Shown here piece by piece: positions 1 to 5,800 of a DNA stretch of 6,729 nt. Below the pieces are notes generated by a model. That model was not told the origin of the DNA. It saw only the letters and a program-made list of their open reading frames with translations, and made no database searches. The DNA comes from Thermoplasmata archaeon (GTDB lineage: Archaea > Thermoplasmatota > Thermoplasmata > Lutacidiplasmatales > UBA184), in NCBI GenBank assembly GCA_022750355.1, contig JAKIVW010000108.1, positions 1 to 6,729 of the forward strand. Reading direction: 5' to 3'. Both the position numbers and the translations under genes were made by a program. The number at the start of each line of letters is the position of its first letter. The stretch's first letter is position 1.

Positions 1-2
1 GG

Positions 3-9
3 GGAGGAG
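3..9 (+). promoter_or_regulatory. Shine-Dalgarno site for the GTG start at 18
   Basis: A purine-rich GGAGGAG lies eight bases before the GTG at 18. It decides the start of the secreted protein. The reading frame is open to the left edge of the window, and the next in-frame ATG (codon 25) would remove most of the signal peptide. The promoter itself must lie outside the window. Confidence 0.7.
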
Positions 10-17
10 AGCGGTCC

Positions 18-2126
18 GTGAGAGTTACGACCACATCCCCTCGAGCGATCCTGCTGATTCTCGCCTTGGCCGCCGTCTGCGCGACGATGTGGGTCGCGAT
101 GATTCCGGGGACCGCCGCGGCCCCCGCGCATCCGGGATCCACCGACCCCGCGATCGGCTCCCGGTCGAGCACCCCGACCCCCGGGGTCACCACCTCTCTC
201 GGAGACCTCGCCCTCGGGATCTCAACGAGCCCCACGGCGATCTGCGCGGGTGACTCGCCCAACTGCCCCGCGGGGACGGGGCTCGGGAAAGTCGCGCTGT
301 CGGCGTCGCCCGCCTCGAGCGCTGGGCTCTCGTGGCCGGCCGTCCAGGTGGCGTTCGTGCTGGAGACGACGCCGTATGACGGGGTCGCCGATTCTACGAC
401 CGGAGAGTTCGGCACGGACGTCTGCGACGCGAACCCGAATATCTACGACCCTCCGTGTGAGGAATCGAACGGGGTTCCGTTCTTCGTGGCGAACGCGCAG
501 ACGATCGCGAACGTCATCCAGGAGGCGAATCCCCACAGCCAGGTGTCGTTCGCCCTGGTCGACTTCTTCGCCACCTACGACGACCACTGGAACGACCCGG
601 ACGGAGCCGAGTACCACGTGGACATTCAGCAGTTCGTGCCGGCCCACTCGTTCGGCGCGGATGTGCGGGCCACCTTCCAGGCGAGCGTGCTCGGGGGCGG
701 CTGGATCTACTCCGACAGCGACATGGCCGACAACATGCTCGATTCCTCCTCGATCACCGCCCTCTACGGGACCATCATCGGGAGCGGTCTCACCTGGTCG
801 GCCGACACTCATCACGTGATCGTCTACTTGGGTTCGACGGCTCCCCAGGACCCGGCGTACCCCGAAAACTACGTGGCCTCGATGAGCCAGGAATTTTTCT
901 CCAACTGCCCGTGCGTCGGTGCCGCGGCCTACAGCGCCACGTGTGAACCGTCGTACATCTTCGCGGACGGGGTCCAGCCCCAATGCGAGGGCTGGGTCCA
1001 CAGTCAGGACGGTAACCCCAGCGATTCGATCGCCGCGCTGGCCCATCAAGCGCCCGAGTGCACGGGATCGGTCGGCGGGACGTGCACGATCGACGTCCTC
1101 GATTACAACAATTGCGTCACGGACCCGTACTGCAAATCGTGGCCGACCGGCCGAGGCGTGAATACCGGTCCGGGAAGCCTCCAAGTCACCTCGGACGCGG
1201 ACCACATCCTCCTGGCCGGGTGCGACCTCGCGGCCGCGACCGGCGGTTCGTGGAACGGGCCCGGCTGGTTCACCTGCCCGAACGGCCAGTCGGGCAACCT
1301 CCAGTACGTCCCTCACGGGTTGACGAATCAACCCAATACGGCCAATTCCGGACTGCTCCAGGCCCTCCGGGGCATCGGGTTCGGTCCGGTGAGCCTGACG
1401 GAGGTCGCGCGGGGAACGGGAGCACCCGTGTTCACGTTCGTGCCGTTCGGCCACATCGCGTTGGCTCCGACCGAGGAACTGCAGGCTACGGCGAGTTGCA
1501 CGCGCCTCGGCGCGCCGTTCCCCACGTGCCAAAAGCTCCCGACGGTCCTGAACCACAACGGCCTTACCTTCCTCGCTTGGAACTGGTCGACCGTCCCGAC
1601 GACGAACGCGATGTTCGTCGGCGATTCCTGGACCGCGTCGTTCAACGTGGTCGCGACCGGACCGCCCTTCTCGGTCGTGCCGGTGGACGCGTGCACGACG
1701 GACGACTGCAAGGCTGCCGGGAGCGGACAGGTCGATGGAGGACTGTTCACCTGGGCCCACTATCTGACGAGCGACAACGTGACGGTCGCCGTCCAATCGT
1801 TCCCGCTCTCGGAGGTTTCGGTCGAGACCGCGCTGGTCGGTGTCTCGGTACCGCCCCCGCTGCCGTCGCCGCCGCCCCCTCCGCCTCCGCCCGGGATCGC
1901 CGTGATCTCGCCCGTCGCGGTCCCGCAACAGGTCGGCGTCGGCCAGTCGATCACGGTCTCGAACCTGTCGCTCCAGGGGATCGGCGCGGGAGTGATCGCC
2001 GCCGGATTCGCCCGGGTGGGGATCAAGAACAAACCGCTCCGCGTCGCCGTGATGTCCGCGCGCATGAAGGCGTCGATCGCGGGGGACGCCGCGCATCGGA
2101 GCCCGACGTATGGCCGTTGGCAGTAG
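18..2126 (+). CDS. Secreted vWA-like protein with nine cysteine pairs and a polyproline stalk
   Basis: This 702-residue protein is not one I can name. Residues 1-35 form a signal peptide: a basic start, a hydrophobic core at about 10-29 and an Ala-rich probable cleavage region at 33-36. Residues 108-300 read like a von Willebrand A fold: strand AVQVAFVLE (108-116), a helix at about 156-170, strand QVSFALVDFF (175-184) and strand HHVIVYLGS (265-273). The metal-binding DxSxS motif is replaced by E116-T-T-P-Y, so classical metal-dependent adhesion is doubtful. The mature part has 18 cysteines in nine close pairs (76/83, 136/147, 297/299, 309/323, 348/356, 366/372, 402/420, 494/504, 559/564), suggesting local disulfides outside the cell. 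Residues 455-610 look beta-rich. A polyproline stalk (612-625) follows, then a short hydrophobic stretch (653-665) and a Lys/Arg-rich tail that could hold the protein at the membrane. N-glycosylation sequons occur, for example NWS, NVT and NLS. Reading frame and export are secure; the domain call is tentative. A role in surface adhesion or the cell envelope is inference. Confidence 0.8.
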   Translation: MRVTTTSPRAILLILALAAVCATMWVAMIPGTAAAPAHPGSTDPAIGSRSSTPTPGVTTSLGDLALGISTSPTAICAGDSPNCPAGTGLGKVALSASPASSAGLSWPAVQVAFVLETTPYDGVADSTTGEFGTDVCDANPNIYDPPCEESNGVPFFVANAQTIANVIQEANPHSQVSFALVDFFATYDDHWNDPDGAEYHVDIQQFVPAHSFGADVRATFQASVLGGGWIYSDSDMADNMLDSSSITALYGTIIGSGLTWSADTHHVIVYLGSTAPQDPAYPENYVASMSQEFFSNCPCVGAAAYSATCEPSYIFADGVQPQCEGWVHSQDGNPSDSIAALAHQAPECTGSVGGTCTIDVLDYNNCVTDPYCKSWPTGRGVNTGPGSLQVTSDADHILLAGCDLAAATGGSWNGPGWFTCPNGQSGNLQYVPHGLTNQPNTANSGLLQALRGIGFGPVSLTEVARGTGAPVFTFVPFGHIALAPTEELQATASCTRLGAPFPTCQKLPTVLNHNGLTFLAWNWSTVPTTNAMFVGDSWTASFNVVATGPPFSVVPVDACTTDDCKAAGSGQVDGGLFTWAHYLTSDNVTVAVQSFPLSEVSVETALVGVSVPPPLPSPPPPPPPPGIAVISPVAVPQQVGVGQSITVSNLSLQGIGAGVIAAGFARVGIKNKPLRVAVMSARMKASIAGDAAHRSPTYGRWQ
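1851..1892 (+). repeat. Polyproline-coding simple-sequence tract
   Basis: A run of CCN codons encodes residues 612-625 of the secreted protein, ending in eight consecutive prolines. It separates the folded ectodomain from the C-terminal segment and probably acts as a stiff spacer or stalk. Such tracts can change length by slippage, so copy number may vary between strains. Confidence 0.7.
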
Positions 2127-2173
2127 GCTCGCCGACCCCGACGGCGCTCGATCCGGCCGGGCGTGGGGAGAAA

Positions 2174-2188
2174 GGCCTAAGCACCGGC
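2174..2188 (+). promoter_or_regulatory. TATA-like core promoter of the PH-zinc-ribbon gene
   Basis: The 89-base gap after the secreted-protein gene contains GGCCTAAGCACCGGC, with TAAG at 2178-2181, 38 bases before the ATG at 2216. It is preceded by a purine-rich GAGAAAGG that could serve as the TFB recognition element. The TAAGnACCG core resembles the element before rpoL. A weak GGTGAG at 2202-2207, eight bases from the ATG, may act as ribosome binding site. The call rests on position and similarity only. Confidence 0.4.
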
Positions 2189-2215
2189 GCGCCGACGGGG
2201 CGGTGAGTTCGAGCC

Positions 2216-2692
2216 ATGGTCCTGCTGGAGAGCGGGGAAACCCCGATCCGTTCGGGTCGCACGATCGTCCACACCCAGGCAGGACCTCGCCCCGGTACCC
2301 TCACGCTCACGAACGTGGCGATCGTTTTCGAGTCGACCGGCGCCCCGCCACCCCCCGGTGACGGTTGGGGTCCGGGAGGCGGCCCGTCCAACAACGAGTA
2401 CCGCATCGGCCTATGGCGGGTCCGTCAAGCCTCGGGGGCGAAGGGACCGAACGGCCCCGTCCTCCAGGTGAACCTGCTCGCCCGAGTACTCTACCTCCAA
2501 GTCGATGACATCCCGGGATGGGCGGCCGCCCTCACGGAAGCGCAAGCCCATGCCCCACCCCCTCCGGCGGAGGTCCAGGCGCGGCGGGCCATGAAGCGGG
2601 GAGGACCTGCGCCACCGACCCGCTGCAGCTATTGCGGGCGCCTGAGCCCCGCTGGCTCCACCAAGTGTACCTCGTGCGGTGCGCCGTTCTGA
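2216..2692 (+). CDS. PH/GRAM-like domain protein with C-terminal zinc ribbon
   Basis: This 158-residue protein has two recognisable parts. Residues about 5-112 follow the PH/GRAM pattern: an opening 'gE...' strand, the GTLTLTNVAIVFES stretch (27-40) matching the family's 'G.l.lT..rliF', then YRIGLWRVRQ (62-71), hydrophobic strands (82-97) and a closing helix beginning at GWAAALTEA (101-109). A Pro/Gly-rich loop (43-58) is inserted between strands. After a proline-rich linker the end is a zinc ribbon with C137, C140, C151 and C154 (CX2C-X10-CX2C), finishing in GAPF. No signal peptide or membrane segment is visible, so it is probably cytoplasmic. PH-like domains bind lipids or proteins and zinc ribbons bind proteins or nucleic acids, but the actual partner cannot be read from the sequence. 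It lies 89 bases after the secreted-protein gene with its own promoter-like element, so co-transcription is uncertain. Confidence 0.75.
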   Translation: MVLLESGETPIRSGRTIVHTQAGPRPGTLTLTNVAIVFESTGAPPPPGDGWGPGGGPSNNEYRIGLWRVRQASGAKGPNGPVLQVNLLARVLYLQVDDIPGWAAALTEAQAHAPPPPAEVQARRAMKRGGPAPPTRCSYCGRLSPAGSTKCTSCGAPF

Positions 2693-2707
2693 GGGTGGAC
2701 TCGCCCT

Positions 2708-2717
2708 GGCCCGGGCC
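2708..2717. terminator. GC palindrome in the gap between convergent genes (weak terminator candidate)
   Basis: The 28-base gap between the zinc-ribbon gene and the end of kptA holds a perfect ten-base palindrome, GGCCCGGGCC. There is no T run, which archaeal intrinsic terminators normally use, so any role in ending transcription is speculative. Confidence 0.2.
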
Positions 2718-2720
2718 GGA

Positions 2721-3386
2721 TCACGGAGGAGCGTCGGTCGGGGCGCCTGCGACCATTTCGTGCCGGGAGAGATACTCGGCCGGGACCTGGTCGACCAGGA
2801 ACACGGTCTTGCCGGCCCGCATGATGATCAGCCCGCCTCCCTGGGCGCGCCGGATGTCGACCTCCAGGATCACCGGTTGAGGAGTCCGAACGGCTCCCGC
2901 GGCGCGGGCGTCCTCGGCGGTCTTCGAGAGATGGACCCGCTTCCGGTCGGAGGGTTTGAGACCGACCTCGAGTACGATCGCCGCCTCGTCGGGGGTCACC
3001 GGGAAATAAAGGTGGTCAGGGATGTTCTCCGTCGGCAGGTCGAGCTCCACCTCGACGGTGTGGCCGTACGTCGCGCGAACGCGTTCGTCCCGGACCTCGT
3101 ACCGTCCCTTCGCGTCGGTCTCCGCGATCGCGACCAGGTGTTGGACGCGAAGCCAGTGATAGGCGGGATGGCGTTGCGAGATCGCCCGGACGATCTGAGG
3201 GAGAGAGACCCAACCCTGGGGTTCCATCGTGAGCCCGTACCGATCGGGGAAGTGGCGGAGGATGCCCGTCAGGATCCGACCGAGGTGGTCGAGTTCCCGG
3301 TCGTTCATGAGGAAGCGGCCGGGTTGCTCGCAGACCGGGCACGTCTCGGCCCGGAAGTACCCGTGCTGGGCGCACTCCTTCAGCAT
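2721..3386 (-). CDS. kptA: RNA 2'-phosphotransferase (Tpt1/KptA family)
   Basis: The product removes a 2'-phosphate from RNA, passing it to NAD+ and releasing ADP-ribose 1'',2''-cyclic phosphate and nicotinamide. In eukaryotes this completes tRNA splicing; the archaeal role is less clear. The protein has 221 residues. An N-terminal zinc knuckle (C5, H8, C16, C19) is followed by the family's opening motif LGRILTGILRH with R44-H45, then GL..EPQGWV (51-60). Next come KGRYEV (93-98), VRATYGHTV (103-111), LYFPVT (126-131), a DRKRVHLS block (147-154) and GKTVFLVDQVPAEYL (192-206). The usual YHGT of the NAD+ site reads YFPVT here, possibly a euryarchaeal subfamily trait. The start lies 14 bases after the rpoL stop, so it is read from the rpoL promoter; a GAGG sits only two bases before the ATG, too close for an ideal ribosome binding site. 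The family call is firm. Confidence 0.92.
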   Translation of the reverse strand: MLKECAQHGYFRAETCPVCEQPGRFLMNDRELDHLGRILTGILRHFPDRYGLTMEPQGWVSLPQIVRAISQRHPAYHWLRVQHLVAIAETDAKGRYEVRDERVRATYGHTVEVELDLPTENIPDHLYFPVTPDEAAIVLEVGLKPSDRKRVHLSKTAEDARAAGAVRTPQPVILEVDIRRAQGGGLIIMRAGKTVFLVDQVPAEYLSRHEMVAGAPTDAPP

Positions 3387-3400
3387 CGCCTCGGCGGCCT

Positions 3401-3688
3401 CTACGCCTTGACCTTGTCGGCCTTCTTTTCGAAGTCGGTGAGCAGGTCGCCGTACAGGTCGGAGAGGTCCTTCAGGACCCGCTTCAGCACCTGCTGGGGC
3501 TTTTCGCCCTTGGTCCGCATGTAGAGGGTCGGTCGGTCGAGGTAGGGGTGGCCGAGGTAGTAGCGCGCCTCGAGAACCTTCTCCTCCTTCTGGAGGGATT
3601 CGACCAACGGGATGAGGAGCGTCTCCTCTCCCTTGGGGAACTCGACGCGGATGACGTCGTGTTCCTTCTCGACGACTCGGATCTCCAT
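3401..3688 (-). CDS. rpoL: DNA-directed RNA polymerase subunit L (Rpo11/Rpb11-like)
   Basis: RpoL pairs with Rpo3 to form the assembly platform of archaeal RNA polymerase, equivalent to Rpb3/Rpb11 in eukaryotes and the bacterial alpha dimer. The 95-residue product has the family's usual length and order: an N-terminal strand (MEIRVVEKEHDVIRVEF), a helix (about 21-35), EARYYLGHPYLDRPTLYMRT (40-59) matching the conserved 'A.Y...HP....P.l.i.T', and a long C-terminal helix (63-90). The signature HTLxN at the start of the first helix reads ETLLIP here. A GAGG lies five bases before the ATG at 3688, and a TATA-like CTTAAGAACC sits about 35 bases further upstream. It is the first gene of an rpoL-kptA pair and is divergent from purD. 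Confidence 0.93.
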   Translation of the reverse strand: MEIRVVEKEHDVIRVEFPKGEETLLIPLVESLQKEEKVLEARYYLGHPYLDRPTLYMRTKGEKPQQVLKRVLKDLSDLYGDLLTDFEKKADKVKA

Positions 3689-3715
3689 CGGTGCCTCGAG
3701 AGCCGGCCCACTAAC

Positions 3716-3730
3716 GGTCGGTTCTTAAGC
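3716..3730 (-). promoter_or_regulatory. TATA-like core promoter of rpoL-kptA
   Basis: Read on the minus strand, GCTTAAGAACCGACC begins 42 bases before the rpoL ATG, with TAAG at 3727-3724. The spacing suits an archaeal TATA box with a leader of about ten bases that carries the GAGG ribosome binding site. Nine bases (AGAACCGAC) are identical to the element before the ferredoxin gene. Confidence 0.5.
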
Positions 3731-3756
3731 GTGGCGGAAAGGCCGCTTCGCGCTCT

Positions 3757-3768
3757 CGCGCCGGCGCG
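3757..3768. repeat. 12-base perfect palindrome between divergent promoters
   Basis: CGCGCCGGCGCG reads the same on both strands and lies between the rpoL TATA-like element (about 3727) and the purD one (about 3796). It is in the right place to be an operator for one or both genes. In DNA this rich in CG steps, a chance palindrome is a real alternative. Confidence 0.3.
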
Positions 3769-3794
3769 TGTCCGCGCCGTCTGCGCGCGACGCC

Positions 3795-3804
3795 CATATA
3801 CCCG
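3795..3804 (+). promoter_or_regulatory. TATA-like core promoter of purD
   Basis: CATATACCCG is an AT-rich island in very GC-rich surroundings, starting about 30 bases before the purD ATG. With archaeal TATA-to-start distances near 25 bases, this predicts a leaderless or nearly leaderless message. No Shine-Dalgarno sequence stands before the ATG, which agrees. Confidence 0.55.
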
Positions 3805-3825
3805 GCCCCGCCTCCCCTCGCCGGC

Positions 3826-5232
3826 ATGCGGTTTCTGGTCGTCGGCGGAGGGGCTCGCGAGCACGCCATCGCCGCCGCGCTCCACCGAGCCGAGGCAGCC
3901 GTCTTCGTCGTCAGTTCGAACGCCAATCCGGGACTCGAACGTCTCGCCACGGTGTCCGCCCGGGTCGACCCGACCGACGCGGTTCGAGTCGTAGAGTTCG
4001 CCCGGGCGCAACGGATCGAAGCGGCGATCATCGGACCGGAGGGTCCCTTGGCCACGGGGGTGGGGGACGCCCTACGGGCGGTGAACATCCCGACCGTCGG
4101 CCCCGGCCAGGCGGCGGCCCAGATCGAGTCGTCCAAGTGGTTCTGTCGCGAACTCCTGCTGAAGCACGGGGTCGGCGGGCAGCCCAAATTCGTCATACCG
4201 ACGACGGTGGAGGAGGTCGACCGGGCGGTCGCCGAGTTCGCGGGTCCGTTCGTGGTGAAGCCGAGCGCCCTGACCGCGGGCAAGGGGGTCTGGGTCCAGG
4301 GGTCGGACTTCCAGGACCCGAAGGAGGGCGCGGTCCACGCCAAATCGATCCTCCTCCAGGGCGGCTCGGTCGTGCTCGAAGAGAAGCTCGAGGGCGAGGA
4401 GTTCAGCCTCATGGCGTTCGTAACCGACTCGGGGGTCTACCCGATGCCCGCCGTCCAGGACTTCAAGCGGGCGTTGGAGGGGAACCAGGGCGGGAACACC
4501 GGTGGCATGGGCTCGTACACCCAGCGTGACCACCTCCTCCCGTTCCTCTCGCCCGCCGACCGCGACCGGGCGCTCGGGACCATGGAGAAGACCGCGGCGG
4601 CGCTCCGGGCGGAGGGACTCTCCTACCGCGGGATCCTCTACGGTGGATTCATGCTCACCTCACGCGGTCCGTTGTTGCTCGAGTTCAACGCCCGTTTCGG
4701 GGACCCCGAAGGGATCAACGTCCTCACCCTCTACGAGGAGGGGGACTTCGAGGAACTGCTCTACGGGGTCGCGACCGGGCGGGTGGACCCGAACCTCGTC
4801 CGGTTCCGCCGCCGCGCCACGGTCGTGAAGTATCTCGTCCCGCCGGGGTACGGGGACCGCCCGCAGGTCGGCGGCATCCTGGAACTCGACCCGGGTCGGA
4901 TCGAGGCCGAGGGGGTGCACGTGTTCTACGGCAGCGTCCAGGAGGTCGGTCCTTCGGCGGTCAAGCTGTCGAGCTCCCGCGGGATCGCCCTCATCGGAGA
5001 GGCGAGCGCGATCCACGAGGCCGGCGTGCGCGTCGAGGCCGCGCTCAAGTCTGTCAAGGGCAGCTACTACGTCCGTCACGACATCGGTACGAAGGAAGAC
5101 CTCGCGCGGCGCATGGAGCACATGCGGGCGATCCTTTCGCCCGGCGCGAAACCCTCGCCGATCCCGCTCAGCGTCGCCGCGCCCTCGGCCGCCCCCTCGA
5201 GTGCGGCCTCGGCGGACGAGCTGATCGGCTGA
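3826..5232 (+). CDS. purD: Phosphoribosylamine-glycine ligase (GAR synthetase)
   Basis: PurD joins glycine to 5-phosphoribosylamine using ATP, the second step of de novo purine synthesis in the cytoplasm. The N-terminal domain opens with VVGGGAREHA (5-14) and carries GPEGPLATG (70-78). The ATP-grasp region shows PFVVKPSALTAGKGV (141-155), EEKLEGEEFSLMAF (185-198), MPAVQDFKRALEGN (207-220), NTGGMGSY (224-231) and the magnesium-binding EFNARFGDPE (286-295). The C-terminal domain runs from about 332 to 435. Two departures are visible: QDHKR is usual where QDFKR stands, and NQGGNTGG replaces the common DxGPNTGG. The 468-residue length exceeds the typical 420-440 because of an Ala/Pro/Ser-rich tail (about 438-468). 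The wording 'LMAFV...MPAVQD' is more like archaeal than bacterial PurD. No other purine gene lies nearby; it is divergent from rpoL and convergent with the ferredoxin. Confidence 0.95.
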   Translation: MRFLVVGGGAREHAIAAALHRAEAAVFVVSSNANPGLERLATVSARVDPTDAVRVVEFARAQRIEAAIIGPEGPLATGVGDALRAVNIPTVGPGQAAAQIESSKWFCRELLLKHGVGGQPKFVIPTTVEEVDRAVAEFAGPFVVKPSALTAGKGVWVQGSDFQDPKEGAVHAKSILLQGGSVVLEEKLEGEEFSLMAFVTDSGVYPMPAVQDFKRALEGNQGGNTGGMGSYTQRDHLLPFLSPADRDRALGTMEKTAAALRAEGLSYRGILYGGFMLTSRGPLLLEFNARFGDPEGINVLTLYEEGDFEELLYGVATGRVDPNLVRFRRRATVVKYLVPPGYGDRPQVGGILELDPGRIEAEGVHVFYGSVQEVGPSAVKLSSSRGIALIGEASAIHEAGVRVEAALKSVKGSYYVRHDIGTKEDLARRMEHMRAILSPGAKPSPIPLSVAAPSAAPSSAASADELIG

Positions 5233-5248
5233 CGGCGGGTAGGCACGC

Positions 5249-5268
5249 CCCGATCGGGCCGGGGGCCC
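5249..5268. terminator. GC inverted repeats in the purD/ferredoxin convergent gap (weak terminator candidate)
   Basis: The 54-base gap between purD and the end of the ferredoxin gene holds the palindrome CCCGATCGGG (5249-5258) and an overlapping hairpin of GGGCC and GGCCC arms around a three-base loop (5256-5268). A further CCGAG/CTCGG pair (5281-5285 with 5294-5298) spans the ferredoxin stop. No T run follows on either strand, so intrinsic termination is only a suggestion. Confidence 0.25.
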
Positions 5269-5286
5269 AGGACCACGGCCCCGAGG

Positions 5287-5676
5287 TCAAGGACTCGGTT
5301 CCCTGCGCAGCGTGATCGCGTCTTCGGGGCACGCCACGACGCACAGACCGCAGGCGCGGCAGGCCGCCGCCTTCGGGGTCCGCGCGGTCTTTCGGTCGTG
5401 GCGGCGCGCCTTCATCTGGCCGACGAAGCTGAGGGAGGAGAACTCCCCGTCGGTGAGGGTGCCCAGCTCGAACACCGAATACGGGCAAACGTCCACGCAC
5501 TCCTTCTTCCCTTCACATTTCTCGCGATCGATGAACGGGACCCACGCACCGGCCGGCGCCCGACAGTGCTCGCCGGGTCGTTGGGGATCTGCCGCCGCAC
5601 GGCGGGATTTTGAGGGATCCCGCGCGCCGTCCAGCAGTCGGCTCTCGGAGGGATCGATCGTCGGATTGCCGTTCAT
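5287..5676 (-). CDS. Two-cluster ferredoxin, probably 3Fe-4S plus 4Fe-4S
   Basis: This 129-residue electron carrier has two iron-sulfur motifs. The first, C54-EGKKE-C60-VDV-C64-P, keeps the spacing CX2-X-X2CX3CP, but the second cysteine position is K57; such a gap normally means a [3Fe-4S] cluster or a ligand from elsewhere. The second, C106-RA-C109-GL-C112-VVA-C116-P, is a complete [4Fe-4S] site. Each motif is followed by a typical ferredoxin stretch (YSVFEL and EDAITL). An extra cysteine, C38, in EHCRAPAGAWVPFID lies just before the first motif and could be a ligand. The 'CEGK.xCv.vCPy.vFE' pattern resembles a widespread bacterial and archaeal ferredoxin family. Residues 1-35 are polar and look disordered. 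Between the clusters a basic stretch (88-102, many Arg/Lys) may be a partner-docking surface. It has its own promoter-like element and no redox enzyme beside it, so the partner is unknown. Confidence 0.88.
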   Translation of the reverse strand: MNGNPTIDPSESRLLDGARDPSKSRRAAADPQRPGEHCRAPAGAWVPFIDREKCEGKKECVDVCPYSVFELGTLTDGEFSSLSFVGQMKARRHDRKTARTPKAAACRACGLCVVACPEDAITLRREPSP

Positions 5677-5695
5677 GGCCGGAGATGGGTCACCC

Positions 5696-5710
5696 GTCGG
5701 TTCTCAAAGC
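5696..5710 (-). promoter_or_regulatory. TATA-like core promoter of the ferredoxin gene
   Basis: On the minus strand GCTTTGAGAACCGAC begins 34 bases before the ATG at 5676. An AT-rich patch with GGAAAAC lies just upstream and may include the TFB recognition element. The distance implies a leader of only a few bases. The last nine bases match the rpoL element exactly. Confidence 0.45.
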
Positions 5711-5775
5711 AGTTTTCCTGAAATCTAGACCCGGCCGAAACGTGCGTGGAAGTGGGTGGGTGGCCGGGGAGAAGA

Positions 5776-5793
5776 GGCCGGCGCCCCGCGGCC
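5776..5793. repeat. GC inverted repeat upstream of the tfs promoter
   Basis: GGCCG (5776-5780) and CGGCC (5789-5793) flank an eight-base loop, about ten bases before the tfs TATA-like element, in the 161-base divergent gap with the ferredoxin gene. It could be an operator or simply chance in GC-rich DNA. Apart from this and the two promoters I see nothing else in that gap. Confidence 0.2.
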
Positions 5794-5800
5794 CACGAAG

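Noticed and set aside
894..898. Run of five T as a possible terminator
   Set aside because: It is inside the secreted-protein gene, coding for Phe-Phe, with no hairpin before it.
222..2096. Long open frame of 624 codons on the minus strand, opposite the secreted-protein gene
   Set aside because: Its translation is mostly Arg, Asp, Gly and Val with no domain, as expected when a GC-rich gene is read backwards. The plus-strand frame has a signal peptide, cysteine pairs and a ribosome binding site.
2185..2194. Palindrome CGGCGCGCCG as an operator for the zinc-ribbon gene
   Set aside because: It is short, made only of G and C, and such words are expected by chance at this base composition.
2679..3524. 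Open frame of 281 codons on the plus strand across kptA and rpoL
   Set aside because: It is antisense to two clearly recognised genes and shows no motif of its own.
3768..4529. Open frame of 253 codons in another frame of purD
   Set aside because: It is an Arg/Gly/Pro-rich shadow; the purD frame has all the family motifs.
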